Shown piece after piece: positions 32,187-44,066 of a DNA stretch of 64,000 nucleotides. The first letter of the stretch is position 1; every line of letters begins with the position of its first letter. Source of the DNA: Watersipora subatra (taxonomy: Eukaryota > Bryozoa > Gymnolaemata > Cheilostomatida > Watersiporidae); contig NC_088712.1 of the NCBI RefSeq assembly GCF_963576615.1, forward strand, positions 29,107,870 through 29,171,869, in the 5' to 3' direction. Made by a program: the position numbers and the translations under genes. The notes beneath the pieces were generated by a model that saw only the letters and a list, made by a program, of their open reading frames with translations, searched no databases and was not told the DNA's origin.

Positions 32187-32578
32187 ATGTCACAAATATG
32201 TCATGATCATGCTGTGAGTTATGATTCAGTGAGCAGGGCAGAAACTGCAATAACCTCTGCCAAGCTACAAGTCACAAACAATCCAATACCCCCTGGATTT
32301 AAAGAGAAACACCCGCTAGTGCTTATGTTTAACAACATTGATTTCTGTGAGGAGACAAAAAGTGGGTCAGGTACTAGTCATCATGTGAATGGTATCATGT
32401 TTCAGAGTCAGGACACTACATCTCCTGATAATATTGTCTCATATGCAGCATCCACCCCGGTATCGGAGAGAGCCAGAACTATTCATAACCCTCCCAGAGT
32501 CTTACCTTCATACTACCTAGGCAAGCGGAGTTTCTCTACAATGTCATCAGAGGCTGTGTTTTCTCTGTCTAATGCCTC
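32187..32578 (+). pseudogene. N-terminal part of an uncharacterised FEN1/PIN-like nuclease + CXC family gene
   Basis: The frame contains AVSYDSVSRAETAI, FNNIDFCEETKSGSGTSHHV and NGIMFQ. This corresponds to the 'vSYdrvl...DNID.......sFHGTgiSlfQ' block that I know from a large group of unnamed metazoan proteins. The frame runs to a GCCTC that is also found right after the BEL element at 41088-41092, where the same protein resumes. The BEL element therefore inserted into this exon. No molecular function is known for this N-terminal block. The true start codon is unsure. Confidence 0.6.
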
Positions 32579-33231
32579 TGTAAGATAAAACTAAATTCAA
32601 GAACCGGTTACCTTTGACAAGATAAATAGAATTCATTCATACACATCACCAATGGCACATCACTCATCCCGAATAGATTATGAAAACATCCGTAGACAAT
32701 TAACTTCTTCATACTCATTCTTTCTGAGCCACAAAAGTCATCCACACTAGGATGTGTCAACATGTTTTAACCAAAGTCAGCAATAATAGCATTTTCTATC
32801 GCCAGCCATGCCATGTGAATGATAATCACCCACAGAATTTTTACCTAGGCAGTTGCTGTACAGTAGCACAATCTACAAGATGTAAAATTATAGTCTAACC
32901 TGAGCAAAGCTATACAAGCCTTAACATACTCTTAATCAGGATTGTGGGAACGGAGGCAAGGTCAGTTTATCAAAGTAATACTGAATTATTATAAAATTGC
33001 ATATTTGCTTCACTATTATTGTTTTTGTTAAGATTTGCTATGTTTTAATCACTATCTGTAACTAGTAATATGAACACACACTCATGAATTTATAATCTTT
33101 TAGATTTCATGGTGTGGTGAGGTATAACAAAAATCAACTTGTCAATAAACTTCTAAACGGCTCACTACATCAGTGCATCTTAATCTAACTCTCACAATCC
33201 GGTGTTTTTAGAGTTTTCTCAAAACTCTACA
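32579..33231 (+). repeat. Left LTR of the BEL/Pao element
   Basis: TG...CA bounded, matching the right LTR at 40334-41087 and preceded by GCCTC. Confidence 0.92.
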
Positions 33232-36200
33232 GTGAAATCTGGCTTTCCGTCAAGAGACAAACAATCAGCCAGTGAAATCCGGCTTTCGTCAAGAGGCGAA
33301 CTATTAGTGAACTCTCGAGAGGAAAGGCAACCTGCTGTGCAATACACACGCAGATCAACCTGTACACCTAAACTAGAGGAGTGCGTAACCTGATTCACCG
33401 ATCAAATCAACCTGATCAACCCAACCTGTAAACCGTTAACCTGTTGTGCTGTACATGCACAAATAACCTGAACTTTGATCAAGCAAGTCTGATCAAATTA
33501 ACCTGAAGAAACTGTAAACCCGTTGTGCCATACGCATACGCTCAACTAACCCGAACATTATACGAATCATCATAGCATAGTGCTACAACTAGTAACAGAA
33601 ACAATCCGTACATCTACAAGCAAATAAATAGAAGTGACTATAACCTGCCAACATAGAATCTAGCGCTGCTACGGTGCAACGCACACACGCTCTATCAATA
33701 CAAACATTCGTAGAATTATATTGAACATTCAGACACACATAATCAAACCGCACCACATAATAACCTCCGTTACCACACCTCACGAGGAAATCAGCTGCAT
33801 AGCACTAGCTATAAATAGTACAGCAGACGGAGGAACCCAGCCAGCTTATCAACCACAAGGACAAGCCAGCAGAGGGGAATGAATGAAGCAATCCAGCAAC
33901 AGTCTACTCAAGCAGCTAAGTAAACAAGAAACAGTGAACATTTGACACACGTGTATAACTGATTCACAGCATAGTGCAACGAATTCAACTGTCAATATAA
34001 GCACTCATTTCTTTCTACGCTAGATAACCTGTGTAATTGCTTTAATTTGTCTGTCATATTGCAATTACTAACAATTCTCGATATCAACATTATTCTCTTC
34101 ATTTACAGTTTTTATAAGAGTGTAAAATTCTGTGCATTTGTGAGTTTTAAAGTTGCCTCATATTGTAAATCATTCAAAAATTAACTGGCAACCACCCCTG
34201 CGTGTAAGCTGAACACATTTGATTGTTGACAAATCCTACAGCATAAACAAGCGTGAAAGATAAACATTGCTAAGATAGGTATCTATACGGTCATAAAATG
34301 TCTAGTCCAGTAAACGATTTGAGTGATGATGCCATTACTGATCTGCCCAGCCATGAAACAGAGGCTATTGTAGAACTTGAACAACAAATTAATGCTGAAA
34401 ATTCTGAACCCGTTTTTGATAAACCCACCAATAATGGTAGTAGTACTGTAGTGACAGAATCTGTTGTTGATAACCCTACTAACAACTCCACAGCTATGGC
34501 TGCAGAAAATATGACGCGCAAGCAAGAGCGCAGAAATGTTGGTTCAGGTCTTAAGGCTACAGAAAGCCATATTTACCAGCCAAGTACTAAGCTCACAAAA
34601 CTAGTTAGTTCTTCATACAGACTTATCAAGGTCTCTCAGCAGAAGTTGTCTCAAGAGATTTCTCCCGACTTGCTTTATGACATTCATGATGCACTGGGTG
34701 ACCAGGCTAAGGAAATTCTTGGTACATACCGGGAGCTGCTGATACTCCATGACAATGATGAAGGCAAGCTTCCCAAATCCCTTCAAACCACGTACACCCA
34801 GATGCTCGCTCAAATGAAGTTTTTTAGAGACAGCATAGATAAAGATATTGATGCACTCGAAGAACAAGAAGAAGAAAAGCAGGCCGAGATGATGAGAAAC
34901 CTAAATGAAGAAATTAACAAAAACGCAAGACTATTTCAAGAACTAACAGATGAGAGTAATCAAAGAAGAATGTATGGACATGAACTACCAGCTGCATCAC
35001 CAACCGCAGAACAAAGCTCAGAAGAACAGCAACACTCCGAAGGTAGTGTTCACAACCAGGAATCAGCTGAAGATCACTCAGAACAACATCAAAAAAATGC
35101 TTTGCAGTTTCAGCCGACTCCACAAAGTGAGCCTGATCTCCACCCTCAACAGGCAATACAACAATCCAGCGAAAGACTGCATCAAAGAGGAATTAAAGCT
35201 CCTAGTCCTAGCACAAGCACAAACAACCAGGCAGATCCAATAGACAAACTAGCTAATGTTTTAGCATCTGCCATACAAAGATGAAGCATTGAGCCCGATG
35301 TATTCAAAGGAGACCTATTACAGCTCAAGGACTGGGAAGTAGATTTCGACATGTACCTACGAAACGAGAAAATTGATGAGTAGAACGATTTCGTTACCTC
35401 AAGAAGTTTACAGGTGGCGAGGCTAAGAAAGCTATTGAAGGACATTTCATGTCAAACACAGAACATGCGTATGCTGCAGCGCGACAACTTTCGAAAGAAA
35501 GATATGGAAACGAACACATCCTAGCGAGGAGCTTTAGAGACCAGCTTTCCAAGTGGCTGAGCGTATCCGATGATGGAAAAAACTTCACTAGAATTGAGTG
35601 ATTTCTTAAGCCACTTGCTGAGTGCCCAGAGTTCAGTCCATTCCTTGAAAGTGTTGGATGATTACAGCGAAAACGAACAGATGTGCAGAAAACTACCAGT
35701 ATGTCTAAAGTGGAAGTAGGCAAGAATAGTAGCCAAAACTGAAGAAAGCTATTACCGCTACCCAACCTTTAAGGAGTTCTGCAGCTTCGTAAAAAAAGAA
35801 GCAAAGATAGGACAACTTCTACTAGCAAGAGAATTCAACTCCAAAACAAAACTACCCGATAAGCAACTAAAAGGACCTGGTCAATCTAGGAATACATTAT
35901 CAGCAGCTATCGATAAAGGATGCGTTCATTGTAAGTTAGATAACCATCAGGTTAGCGAATGCCGTAAACTGCGGAGACTTCCCAAGGCAGAAAAGAGTTC
36001 AACCATCAGACAGCTCAGCCTCTGCTTCAATTGCGTTTGTCCAGGGCACCTTTACAAAGAGTGTGCAACCAAGCTGAAATGCAGCGTCTGTGGAACAAGT
36101 CATGCTACAGTCTACCACGATCCGAACTTCAAACCCATGAAAGAAATTACTCAAACTCAACCAAATCCACCAGCCACAACTAACAGCGGTACTCAGAGAG

Positions 36201-39200
36201 TACAAGTACTACCAAGCGAAACAAACCCGAAGAGTGAACCACCCGGCAACACCACAAAAACTGTGTTGGCTACAACTACAACCAATGGACTCACAACTAT
36301 GGCCATACCAGTTAAGATGTCAGGACCGTCTGGAAAATCAATGTTAGTCTATGCACTACTAGACAACATGTCGGATGCCTGCTACGCATCCCCTCAAGTT
36401 CTAAAAAGGTTAGAAGCAAAGGTAAGTGTTATAGAGCCCAATGTTACTATCCACACAATGAATGGACAACAGATATCAGATATAGAGAGATATGACAATC
36501 TCCACCTAACGGGTTTTATGAATGACAGTTCAGCTACCATAAATGCCTACAAAAGAAACATCCAGTGTGACAAGAGTCAATTACCATCACCCGAGCAGGC
36601 CAAACGATTTCGACACATGTCCGATATAGCCAAACATATGCCACCATTGTTAGACATACCAATTGAGCTGCTGATTGGAACGAATTACACCGAGGTCATT
36701 AAGCCACTGGAAACTCGTACTAGCACCAAATGTGAGCCTTTTGCAGTGAAAACGTTATTCGGTTAGACCATGTGTCGGGGACGTGAGCCAACTCGGCCAG
36801 TAAACTGGAAAGCATACACGACTTCAGCAGGCAAGGAAATCATGGACCTACTGGAGCAAGACTTCAAAGATGCCGAATCAGACGACAAACTTTCGCAACA
36901 AGACATTCGGTTTCTGAAAATCATGGAACAGAGAACGGAGGTAGACAGAAGCGGCAACTACATAATGCCTTTACCCTTCACTGCACCTCCAACATTACCC
37001 AAAAACCGAGCTCAAGCTGAGCAACGCTTCAAAGGACTCCTGAAGAAATTCAATGCTGATGCAAGCTACCAAGGTGATTACAACAAATTTATGCAGGATC
37101 GGATTGACTCAGGACACGTGGAAGAAGCACCAAGCACAACAGAATCAGGTAAAGTATGGTTCCTACCACACTTTGGCGTGAGACACAAAAGAAAGGATAA
37201 GTTGAGAGTGGTAGTTGACGCAAGCGCAAAGTTTTAAGGAGTAGCTCTAAATGATGAACTGTTAAGCGGGCCTGCCAATCTTAATTCCTTGCTTGGAATC
37301 TTGCTACGCTTCCGGAGAGAACCTGTCGCAGTCACATGCGACATCCAGCAAATGTTTCTCAACTTCATTGTTGATAGGCCTGACCGAGACTTTCTCAGAT
37401 TCCTAGGGACTAGCAAGAATGGAAAGATCAAGGACTACCGGATGACCAAACATCTGTTTGGTGCCGCGAGCTCCCCTGGTGTAGCAACATACGGATTGCA
37501 CCGAATAGCTGACGACTACAAAGATGAACACCAACATGCTGCAAAATTCTTAACAGAGGAGCTCTACGTAGATGATGGCGTAACCAGTGTGAGCACTGAG
37601 GAACAAGCCATTGATCTTATCACCAACGCAGTTAAGATCTGCACCAAAGCAAACATCAGACTACACAAGTTCAACTCCAACAGGAAAACTGTACTTTTGG
37701 GTATACCTGAATCAGAAAGGAGCGAGCAAATCAAAAACATCAACATCTTTGAAGAACAGCTTCCTAACGAAAGAACCCTTGGGATGGAATAAAATTTAGA
37801 GTCCGACTCTTTCCAATTTTCAGCCCCAGAAACCAACGACGCTATGATCACGAAGAGAAATGTGCTTTCCAAAATTGCACAAATCTATGACCCGATGTGC
37901 CTGATATCACCACTCATTTTAAAAGGCAAACTCATCCTACAAAGAGTCACAGCTGCAGACTTGGAATTGGATCAGTTGCTAGAACCCGACGACATGAGAG
38001 AGTGGAGAGACTGGCTAGATGACATAGGAAAACTAGCCAACTTCAGCATCAAGCGCTGTCTGAAACTTCCGGGAAACATTAAAACAATCCAGTTACACCA
38101 TTTTAGTGATGCGAGCAGTCAAGGTTACGGTGCCTGCTCATACCTGCGGTACACGACTACAGAAAGAGAAATCGCGTACCACCTTATCATGTCAAAGTCG
38201 AGAGTGGCTCCATTAAAGAAAGTGACTACAATCCCTCGACTCGAGTTACAAGGAGCGGTTACGGCCAGCAGGCTAGCCAACCTGCTAAAAAAGGAGCTTA
38301 AGCTACCAACAGATAAAGAACTCATTTAGACAGACTCGACCATAACTCTAGGTTACATCCATAATAAAGCCAAATGGTTTCACGTGTATGTAGCTAATAG
38401 AGTCTCAGAGATCAGAAATTCATCAGACGCAAGTCAGTGGAAAAAGGTTTCCACGAAGGATAACCCTGCAGATCTCACATCGAGAGGCTGTATAGCAGAG
38501 CAAGTACAAATGGAAACATGGCTCACAGGCCCTGCCTTTCTCAAACGGAATGACATCAACAAGTACATAAGAGAACACACTGTGAACACCTCACTTCAAG
38601 CAGATGATCCTGAAATCCAAAGTATCACTTCTCTAGTAACAACTAAAACAACACCCCTGGCGAGCAAATTCACCAAGTTTAGCAGGTGGAACACTCTTAT
38701 CAAAAGCCTAGCATTGCTCAAAAAAGTGATCACCAAATACAAGAAAAGGAAAGCAGAAGCCAAAACCACAAGAATATGGCAAAAACCGTCAATCAGCTCA
38801 GATGATTTTTAAATGCAGAAAACTTCATAATTGGAGTAGTACAACAGGAAGCGTATCCTAGCATGGTGGGAGAAGAGTCCTTGAAAAATCTGAACCCCCC
38901 AAATGGATGACAGGAACATACTCCATGTTGGTGGGAGAACAATCTCAAACATCTGGAACAAGCCGATCATAATCCCAAAGCATAGCCATCTCAGCACCTT
39001 GATAACAGGACACTACCACGAAAAGGTTTATCATATGGGATTCCACAGCACCTTAGGAGCTGTGAAAGGAAATGGATGCTGGCTAATCAGCGACCAGCCA
39101 ATGTGAAGAGTGTTCTTAACAACTGTGTGGGATGTAAGCGCCATCGAGGCAAGCTTGCTATGCCGTACATGGGAAATGTACCAAACAAACGGCAAGAGAG

Positions 39201-40333
39201 GACTGCGTGTTTCACTCATATCAGGGCAGATGTCTTCGGACCATTCTACATGAAAGAGAGAAGCGAAGTGAAACGCTGGGGGCTGTTGATAACCTGTTTC
39301 TACACCAGAGCAGTCCACATAAAACTGCTAGAAGAAATGACGACAGATTGTCTCATTCAGGCAATGAGATGCTTCACGGCTTTGCGAGGACCAATTCAGT
39401 CCATGACTGTTGACAACGGCACCAACTTCGTTGGTATGCAAAATGAACTGGCCAAAGAATCATGCGTGAACAACTCGCAAATGAAAGGATATCTGGAACA
39501 GAACAGAATTGAGTTTCACTTCAACACTCCCACTGCTAGCCACCAGGGCAGGGTAACGGAATGCATGATAAGAACAGCTAGAGACATCCTCAATGGCATG
39601 ATAATGCAATTCAAAATGGTAGATGCGAAAACATTGCGCACTGCATTTTACGAAGTTACAAACATTATCAACAGCCGGCCATTAACAGTAACCAAAATCA
39701 CTGATGCTAATGTTCCTGTTGTGACTCCCAACCTGCTCCTGAATGGCAAGGTTACCCCTTTAGTAGCACCCCCGCCAGGAACATTTGAATCTGACAATGT
39801 TTACGGTAGGAAAAGATGGAAGCACTCCTAAGTGCTTGCCGAGGATTTCTGAAGGACATGGAAAAATGAATACTTGAACATGATAATGAAAAGGCAAAAA
39901 TAGACTAAGAAAACGGATAATGTGTCAGTCGATGACATAGTAATGATTCAGGATGATAACATGGCAAGATGTGATTAGAGAATTGGACGTGTATCAAATG
40001 CGGTAGCGGGTAAGGATGGCCTTGTGCGAACAGTTGAGGTAACCTTGGGGAATAGACTCATTGATCGGAATGGCAGGCCTATACAGCAGGCAACAGTGCT
40101 GAACCGACCGATCACAAAAGTGGTTGTAGTTTTGAAAGCCTAGATTGACATTGATTAGTTATCTTTATGTTACCCACGTAGTAATCGTAGTAACACTTGA
40201 GTTAGTTATTATGTTATCCAAGTAAGTAGTAATAGTATGCTATAACGCATAAGAGCAAAAGGGCCTATTCTTGTTGCATTCAAGTAAAACAAGTAAAACC
40301 AATAATAAATTTAACAAATAAATTTGGTGGGAG

Positions 40334-41087
40334 TGTAAGATAAAATTAAATTCAAGAACCGGTTAACTTTGACAATATAAATAGATTTCATTCATACACA
40401 TCACCAATGGCACATCACTCATCTCGAATAGATTGTGAAAACATCCATAAGCAATTAACTTCTTCATACTCATTCTTTCTGAGCAACAAAAGTCATCCAT
40501 ACTAGGATGTGTCAACATGTTTTAACCAAAGTCAGCAATAATAGCATTTTCTATCGCCGCCATGCCAGTTAACGATCGAATGATAATCACCCACAGAATT
40601 TTACCTAGGCAGCTGCTGAACAGTAGCACAATCTACAAGATGTAAAATTATAGTCTAACCTGAGCAAAGCTATACAAGCCTTAACATACTCTTAATCAGG
40701 ATTGTGGGAACGGAGGCAAGGTCAGTTTATCAAAGTAATACTATTATTATTATATTATTATTAAATTATTATAAAATTATTATAAATAATTATTATAAAA
40801 GAATAATAATACTAATAAAATAATTATTATTATTATAAAGAACTATCATAAAATTGAAATATTTGCTTCACTACTATTGTTTTTGTTAAGATTTGTTGTT
40901 TTAATCACTATCTGTAACCAATAATGTGAACACACACTCATGAATTTATAATCTTTTAGATTTCACGGTGTGGTGAGGTATAACGAGAATCAACTTGTCA
41001 ATAAACTTCTAAACGGCTCACTACATCAGTGCATCTTAATCTAACTCTCACAATCCGGTGTTTTTAGAGTTTTCTCAAAACTCTACA
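40334..41087 (+). repeat. Right LTR of the BEL/Pao element
   Basis: It matches the left LTR and is ~100 bp longer because of an inserted ATT-rich tract (about 40741-40850). It is preceded by a purine-rich GGTGGGAG tract and followed by GCCTC. Confidence 0.92.
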
Positions 41088-41092
41088 GCCTC

Positions 41093-42315
41093 TATGTTGT
41101 CTGAGTCCTTATTGAAGGAATTTGCATTCATTGCTGCAAAGACTAGCAGTGATCAGCTCTTCCCCAACTGGACAGGTTTTCAGAAACAGAGTAGTACTCC
41201 TGTAACCCACACCCTTCCAATGTTATGACTACACTACATTGATGTCATTCAGGTTTTTCCTACCAGTTTAGATACCATAGCACATGTACTGAAAACCAGT
41301 GTTGAGAAAGCTGACCATTTTCAGATGACACCTGTGACTTGTGTTTGACCTGGCTCTTTACTCTAAAGCACAACAGATTCGCTGGAAGGATGTGGGGCTG
41401 AAAGACAGACTATTCATCACACTTGGTAAATTCCATACTGCTATGGCATTTTTGGTGCGCTCAGCAAAATGTTCAAGATGTCAGAGTTTGAGGATATACT
41501 GGACGAGTCGAGAATCATAGCCAGTGGTTCGATGAGTGGAGTTATGTCAGGTCATATGTATAACCGATCCATTTATGCACACAAGTGTATGTATGAGGCT
41601 TTATCTCGATTGCAGTATGAGCATTATATGGACACCTGCTTGTACATGGAGGATCATGTACAAGCAGCGAATAAAGAAGACATAGCCCTAGTGTATTCTG
41701 GCTCAGAGTCGCCGCCATTGTCAGCTCAGTATGATCAGTTCTAGGCTTTTATTGATGGGCAATGTGAAAACAGCCCTACTTAAAAGTACTGGAACCTATA
41801 CTTACAGGCTGTCCGAATTCTACTGTGTTTCATATGTGCAACAAGAGAGTCAAACTGGGAGTCTCATGTCAACTCGCTACGGTTAATGCTGCCTTTCTTC
41901 TTCTCATTAGATTGCCCAAACTAAACAAAGTATGCACACCAGGCATAAGGCAGACCAGGCCTTGTATTGTAAAATGTTTGCACTCACAGAAATATGCATA
42001 ACTGCTTTCCATCTCAAGGCTGGTATAATGTCTAACAGAGTACAAACTCACAGAATCATTGACACAAACAAATGCATTGGTTTAATGGGTCCTTGTGTTA
42101 CAGATATAGAGCAGTCTACTGGACTAAAATGGCTGAAAAGGTAGACACTCATCCAGACTTGTATAGGACTTTGGTTTAGGAGAGAGGTACATGGAAATTG
42201 AGGCATCTAGATTGTGAACCATTCAGCAGGGTTGCAGGTGACCAGGGAATTAAACAGACTCTCAACAGAGACTGTAAGACAAGCGGAGGATTACATGGGA
42301 TCACACTGACAGATG
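41093..42315 (+). pseudogene. Middle part of the FEN1/PIN-like nuclease + CXC family gene
   Basis: After the target duplication the frame continues MLSESLLKEFAFIAAKTSSD. Further segments are DLALYSKAQQIRWKDVGLKD, LGKFHTAMAFL, SGSMSGVMSGHMYNRSIYAH and TLNRDCKTSGGLHGITLTDG. They match, in order, the conserved blocks of the unnamed family (lalyaka.eIrW, GgFHtamnfL, G...g.hYNRa.raHK, NRd.Ks.GGi.Git). Several stops and frame changes interrupt it, so it is decayed. It ends at a good donor GATG|GTAAGT (42315). The role of this region is unknown. Confidence 0.6.
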
Positions 42316-42448
42316 GTAAGTATGTTTTATAACACAACATTGAAAGTTCATGGAATACCAGGTGCTGATCTCTATTTTATTCAGAAAGATGTTTCCTTTG
42401 TGAAAAAAAAACCAAACATGATTTGACTTGCAGCCAAGAACATCTTAA

Positions 42449-43677
42449 AGAATAGAGAAAGCATAATATTATTATGCTTTATTATTTATCTTGAGGTGTT
42501 GACTGATGTTCTAAAAAATGAATCAAGGAGATTGACCAACCAGAAGCTGAGATATAGCCAGCCAAACACAGGTCTACCAAAAACATAAGTGTTTTGGTAA
42601 TCATCAATATATGACGTATGAAATCGACTTGTGTGCCATTGGTCAATTAAGCCAACTAATGCGCTCTCCTATAACAATCACGGCATTTTAATTGGTTTAA
42701 TCCCTGAAAGTATAGAACAATCAAATTGGGCCTAACAATCATTGTTCTGAGAATTCCGAACCAGTCCCTCTGACGTGTAGATTAGTTTTAGAATAAAATA
42801 ATTACACGCATCTATTATTTTGCAACATTCTGCTATCACTTTCTACAAATTATATTAGTTACATAATTCATTCTATACACAGTTATATTATTATTTTGTA
42901 TAATATGCATTATGATTATTATATTAATCATAAAAATAATCATAGATAAGATAATAGATCAATAGAAAAATCAAATCAAAAGTTATCGTTTTCTTCTCTT
43001 ACAGCAAGAGCAGCACGGTCAAGTTATTCATTTTAAGATTATGGCTGTAGTGAACTTACAGTCTGTTAATAGTGACGATAATCATAAAAATCAACTGAAT
43101 GCTGCAGTAGATACACAGTAGAAAAATGATGAATGAACAAAAACTCACATTCTCATTTCTTATTCTAAACGAAATGCAATCGCGGATGTCGCATATAGAC
43201 TATACACGCGCCGTTCGTTGAACAGAGGATCTTCGGAGCATATCCGTGGAGATCGAGTTAAAGTTTGAAGCACAATAGTCAAAATCTGCTCTTCTGTTTT
43301 GAAAAATCACGGCGAGGGGTTGTGGGCAAATGCCTTTATCACACAAAGTTTGCTTGATTTTCCTGAGAAACCAGAGCTAGTCTCTAAATTATTTACTATC
43401 GCGAGAAGCGTTTCACATCTCGTAGCCAAAACAATCATTCTACGTAACGGCGGTAATGGTGCGCAACTCCGGCACATGAACATTAAGTCGATTTCATACG
43501 TCACAGTTTTCGGGATTTTCGAAGGGTTTTCTTCTGATTCTTTATTAAGTAGACCTGTGTTTGGCTGGCTATATCTCAGCTTCTAGTGGGTCAATCTCCT
43601 TGATTCTTTTTTTAGAACATAAGTCAACACCTCAAGATAACTAATAAAGCATAATAATATTATGCTTTTTCTATTCT
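42449..43677. mobile_element. Long-TIR DNA element with TTAA target duplication
   Basis: The 1229-bp element starts AGAATAGAGAAAGCATAATA and ends with its inverse, flanked by TTAA at 42445-42448 and 43678-43681. Inverted arms run ~200 bp (a left block with GGAGATTGACCAACCAGAAG is mirrored at 43566-43600). There is no intact transposase; an open frame at 43299-43586 resembles nothing I know. The TTAA target suggests a piggyBac- or Kolobok-type mobilising enzyme. The element lies wholly inside an intron (42316-43748) of the nuclease-like gene. Confidence 0.8.
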
Positions 43678-43748
43678 TTAAACTGCTCAAAGAGCTGTTG
43701 GTTTGCCAATGATAGTTTACAAGCTGATCATCATACTTTTTTGTCTAG

Positions 43749-43866
43749 GTGCTCTGCAAAGATGTTATCTCACGCAGAGTGAGCGAGCGACAATTGCAAG
43801 AGAATGTGAGAACATGGCCAACATGAGAGATGGATGCACACTCCTAACTCACCTTTTTGACAAAAG
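43749..43866 (+). pseudogene. Small exon of the FEN1/PIN-like nuclease + CXC family gene
   Basis: Acceptor TTTTTTGTCTAG, donor AAAAG|GTATAC. It encodes ALQRCYLTQSERATIARECE and NMANMRDGCTLLTHLFDK. The phase fits the exon before (G + GT) and the exon at 44067 (AG + A). It matches the family's 'R..i..eC..M' block. Confidence 0.6.
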
Positions 43867-44066
43867 GTATACCATGTAGATTTTTTGTTACAAACTGATT
43901 CATACTGTTGATTTTGTGTCACTTGATTCTTGATGGAGATACAAATGATTATTGATTGATGCTGATATAGTACAAGTGTATGTATACATGTGTATGCAAA
44001 AATGTACTGTGCTAATTGATGCTTGTGAATGATTTGAATCATCATTTTCTCATTATAATTTTTTAG

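Larger units (their letters stand above)
32579..41087 (+). mobile_element. BEL/Pao LTR retrotransposon (fossil), both LTRs present
   Basis: An 8.5-kb BEL/Pao element. The left LTR is 32579-33231 and the right LTR 40334-41087; both begin TGTAAGATAAAA and end CTCTACA. The 5-bp target duplication GCCTC lies at 32574-32578 and 41088-41092. Parts in order: gag with coiled-coil-like and DUF1759-type regions (from 34298), CCHC zinc knuckles (~35930-36110), protease-like region (~36290-36600), reverse transcriptase (~36900-37800), RNase H (~37850-38330), integrase zinc-binding and core domains (~38900-39830), and the DUF5641-type C-terminal domain (~39930-40140). It is broken, with several disruptions. 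The LTRs differ by roughly 5-7% by eye over their first ~125 bp, and the right one has gained an AT-rich insert: an old but recognisable insertion. Confidence 0.92.

Noticed and set aside
32187-32588. A stand-alone 133-residue gene
   Set aside because: The frame runs into the BEL LTR and the conserved protein resumes after it, so it is one end of a larger interrupted gene.
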